Positions 5,274 to 6,131 of a stretch of DNA of 6,131 nt are shown here, piece by piece. The stretch is from assembly GCA_009839635.1 (NCBI GenBank), contig VXPJ01000143.1, forward strand, positions 1 to 6,131, written 5' to 3'. The DNA is from Pseudomonadota bacterium. GTDB taxonomy: Bacteria > Pseudomonadota > Gammaproteobacteria > UBA4575. The notes beneath the pieces are model-generated. The model saw nothing but the letters and a program-made list of their open reading frames with translations. It did no database searches and was not told the DNA's origin. The position numbers and the translations under genes are program-made. Position 1 is the first letter of the stretch. Each line of letters opens with the position of its first letter.

Positions 5274-5985
5274 TGCCGATCTCAAGGCTTGGCTGCATCG
5301 AAAGCTACCACAGCGAGACAAGCTGTTGCTGATACTTGCATCGTTCGATAATCCGTGTGAGATAAGGGACATTAAGGCACGTGCTAAAGATGCTGGTTTC
5401 TCCATCACAAAACGATGGAACCCGTCAGCCACCTTGCGCAAAACAAATGGTCTCGCGATTAAAACCTCAAAGGGTTGGGAAATAACCGATGCTGGCAAAC
5501 AGCATCTCAGGGATCTGGGAATTTTTAAAATTAGTCCTGCAGCATTGCAGGTTGCTATCGATTTCCGTGCAGCACTTTCGAAAATCAAGGATGAAAACAC
5601 TCGAGCCTTTGTGGAGGAGGCAATAAAATGCTATGAGGCTGAGCTATATAGGTCAGCTATTGTAATGTCTTGGCTGGCAGCAATTGATGTGCTTCACAAC
5701 CATGTTTTTGCCAAGCATTTAAAAGACTTCAACACTCAAGCAAAGAAAGTGAATACTAAGTGGAAGGATGCAAAGTCAACAGACGATTTGGGAAGGATGA
5801 AGGAGGTAGAATTTTTAGATCGAATAGCTTGCCTTTCGATCATTGGTAAAAATACGAAGACAGAGTTAAAGAATTGTCTTGATCGAAGGAATGGCTGTGG
5901 TCATCCCAACTCATTACAAATCGGCGCTAATACAGCTGCACATCACATCGAGGTCTTACTTCTAAATGTTTTCAAAAAATTTTAA
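5263..5985 (+). CDS. Winged-helix / HEPN-domain protein, putative ribonuclease effector
   Basis: The 240-residue protein starts at TTG 5263 and overlaps the previous gene by 11 bases. Residues about 7-87 look like a winged helix: KLLLILASF, CEIRDIKARAKDAG, then a wing SKGWEITDAGKQHLRDLG whose ending resembles those of both neighbouring proteins. Residues about 110-240 are almost all helical: FVEEAIKCYEAELYRSAIVM, WLAAIDVLHNHVF, MKEVEFLDRIACLSIIG, LKNCLDRRNGCGHP and a final helix AAHHIEVLLLNVFKKF. RNGCGH (209-214) fits the Rx4-6H motif of HEPN domains in the canonical RNxxxH form. HEPN domains with this motif are usually metal-independent RNases found in toxin-antitoxin, abortive-infection, restriction and CRISPR systems. 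No signal or membrane segment is seen, so it acts in the cytoplasm. HEPN assignment rests on the motif and helical pattern; RNase activity and target are inference. A non-catalytic RNA-binding or scaffold HEPN is the alternative. Confidence 0.82.
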   Translation: MLSNADLKAWLHRKLPQRDKLLLILASFDNPCEIRDIKARAKDAGFSITKRWNPSATLRKTNGLAIKTSKGWEITDAGKQHLRDLGIFKISPAALQVAIDFRAALSKIKDENTRAFVEEAIKCYEAELYRSAIVMSWLAAIDVLHNHVFAKHLKDFNTQAKKVNTKWKDAKSTDDLGRMKEVEFLDRIACLSIIGKNTKTELKNCLDRRNGCGHPNSLQIGANTAAHHIEVLLLNVFKKF

Positions 5986-6131
5986 AATCCAAAATATTAA
6001 GTTGTTAATTAACGTATAAATACCACAGAAGCACAGTCACCCTCGGCCTTAGTGCGTTGCTGGCCCGATTTTGTTACTAGTATGCCGCCGCGCCCGTCGA
6101 TCATCGCGATCACACATAAAAATGACGAGAC
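5986..6131. other. Right edge: island end and unresolved GC-rich segment
   Basis: To about 6030 the DNA is AT-rich, with a perfect palindrome GTTAATTAAC at 6004-6013. After that G/C rises. No GC-rich terminator stem follows the HEPN-like gene. On the + strand a frame is open from 6013 to the edge and contains ATG 6082 (MPPRPSIIAITHKND), without a clear ribosome binding site. On the - strand a 40-codon frame is open from the edge to a stop at 6009-6011 and could be the tail of a leftward gene. I cannot decide between them. Confidence 0.5.

Noticed and set aside
5986..6030. Terminator after the HEPN-like gene
   Set aside because: Only A/T-rich inverted repeats such as GTTAATTAAC are present; there is no GC-rich stem followed by a T run.
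3810..6131. Insertion sequence, integrase, tRNA-linked attachment site or CRISPR array
   Set aside because: No transposase or integrase coding, no tRNA, no convincing terminal repeats and no regularly spaced repeats were found; the GTTAAC-like words at the two ends are too short to count.
6082..6131. Start of a new + strand gene at ATG 6082
   Set aside because: Only 16 codons are visible, without a ribosome binding site, and an open - strand frame of 40 codons covers the same bases; neither can be preferred.

Overview
The window joins two unlike pieces of DNA. Bases 1 to about 3809 are GC-rich (a hand count of 1201-1260 gives 45 G/C in 60) and hold three ordinary metabolic genes on the + strand. 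From about 3810 to 6030 the sequence is markedly poorer in G/C (9 G/C in 60 for 4381-4440; about half G/C inside the genes) and holds uncharacterised genes. The last ~100 bases turn GC-rich again. The first part suggests a moderately high-GC proteobacterium, probably a gammaproteobacterium: the E2 protein has the DHRVING active-site form found in Azotobacter/Pseudomonas-type pyruvate dehydrogenase E2, and a Tat-exported PhoX-type phosphatase follows. The lineage is inferred.

Region 1 (2-1820): the C-terminal catalytic part of a pyruvate dehydrogenase dihydrolipoyl acetyltransferase (E2) runs off the left edge. Seven bases after it comes a complete alanine dehydrogenase with all expected catalytic residues. 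Both enzymes act on pyruvate, one feeding acetyl-CoA and the other interconverting pyruvate and alanine, and they probably share a transcript.

Region 2 (1821-3809): a 90-base gap with a half-conserved Pho box and a well-placed TACAAT -10 element precedes a complete PhoX/DUF839 protein with a twin-arginine signal. This looks like a separate phosphate-starvation unit.

Region 3 (3810-6030): a compact island of three uncharacterised genes. One gene points left (3869-4384). Two point right (4776-5273 and 5263-5985), overlapping by 11 bases. The left gene and the first right gene share an architecture: a short N-terminal strand-strand-helix module, a loose linker and a C-terminal winged-helix-like domain. 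The last gene has an N-terminal winged-helix-like domain and a C-terminal all-helical domain ending in RNGCGH, the RNxxxH catalytic signature of HEPN ribonucleases. The genes diverge from a 391-base AT-rich region. That region holds a symmetric promoter whose -10 element is a perfect palindrome (TATAAT on both strands), an operator-like palindrome between the + strand -35 and -10, a second similar palindrome just before the ribosome binding site, and a 36-codon ORF at the start of the predicted leader. The best reading is a self-regulated HEPN effector cassette, defence- or toxin-antitoxin-like, inserted beside phoX. Its activity is inference.

Region 4 (6030-6131): too short to assign; both strands are open.
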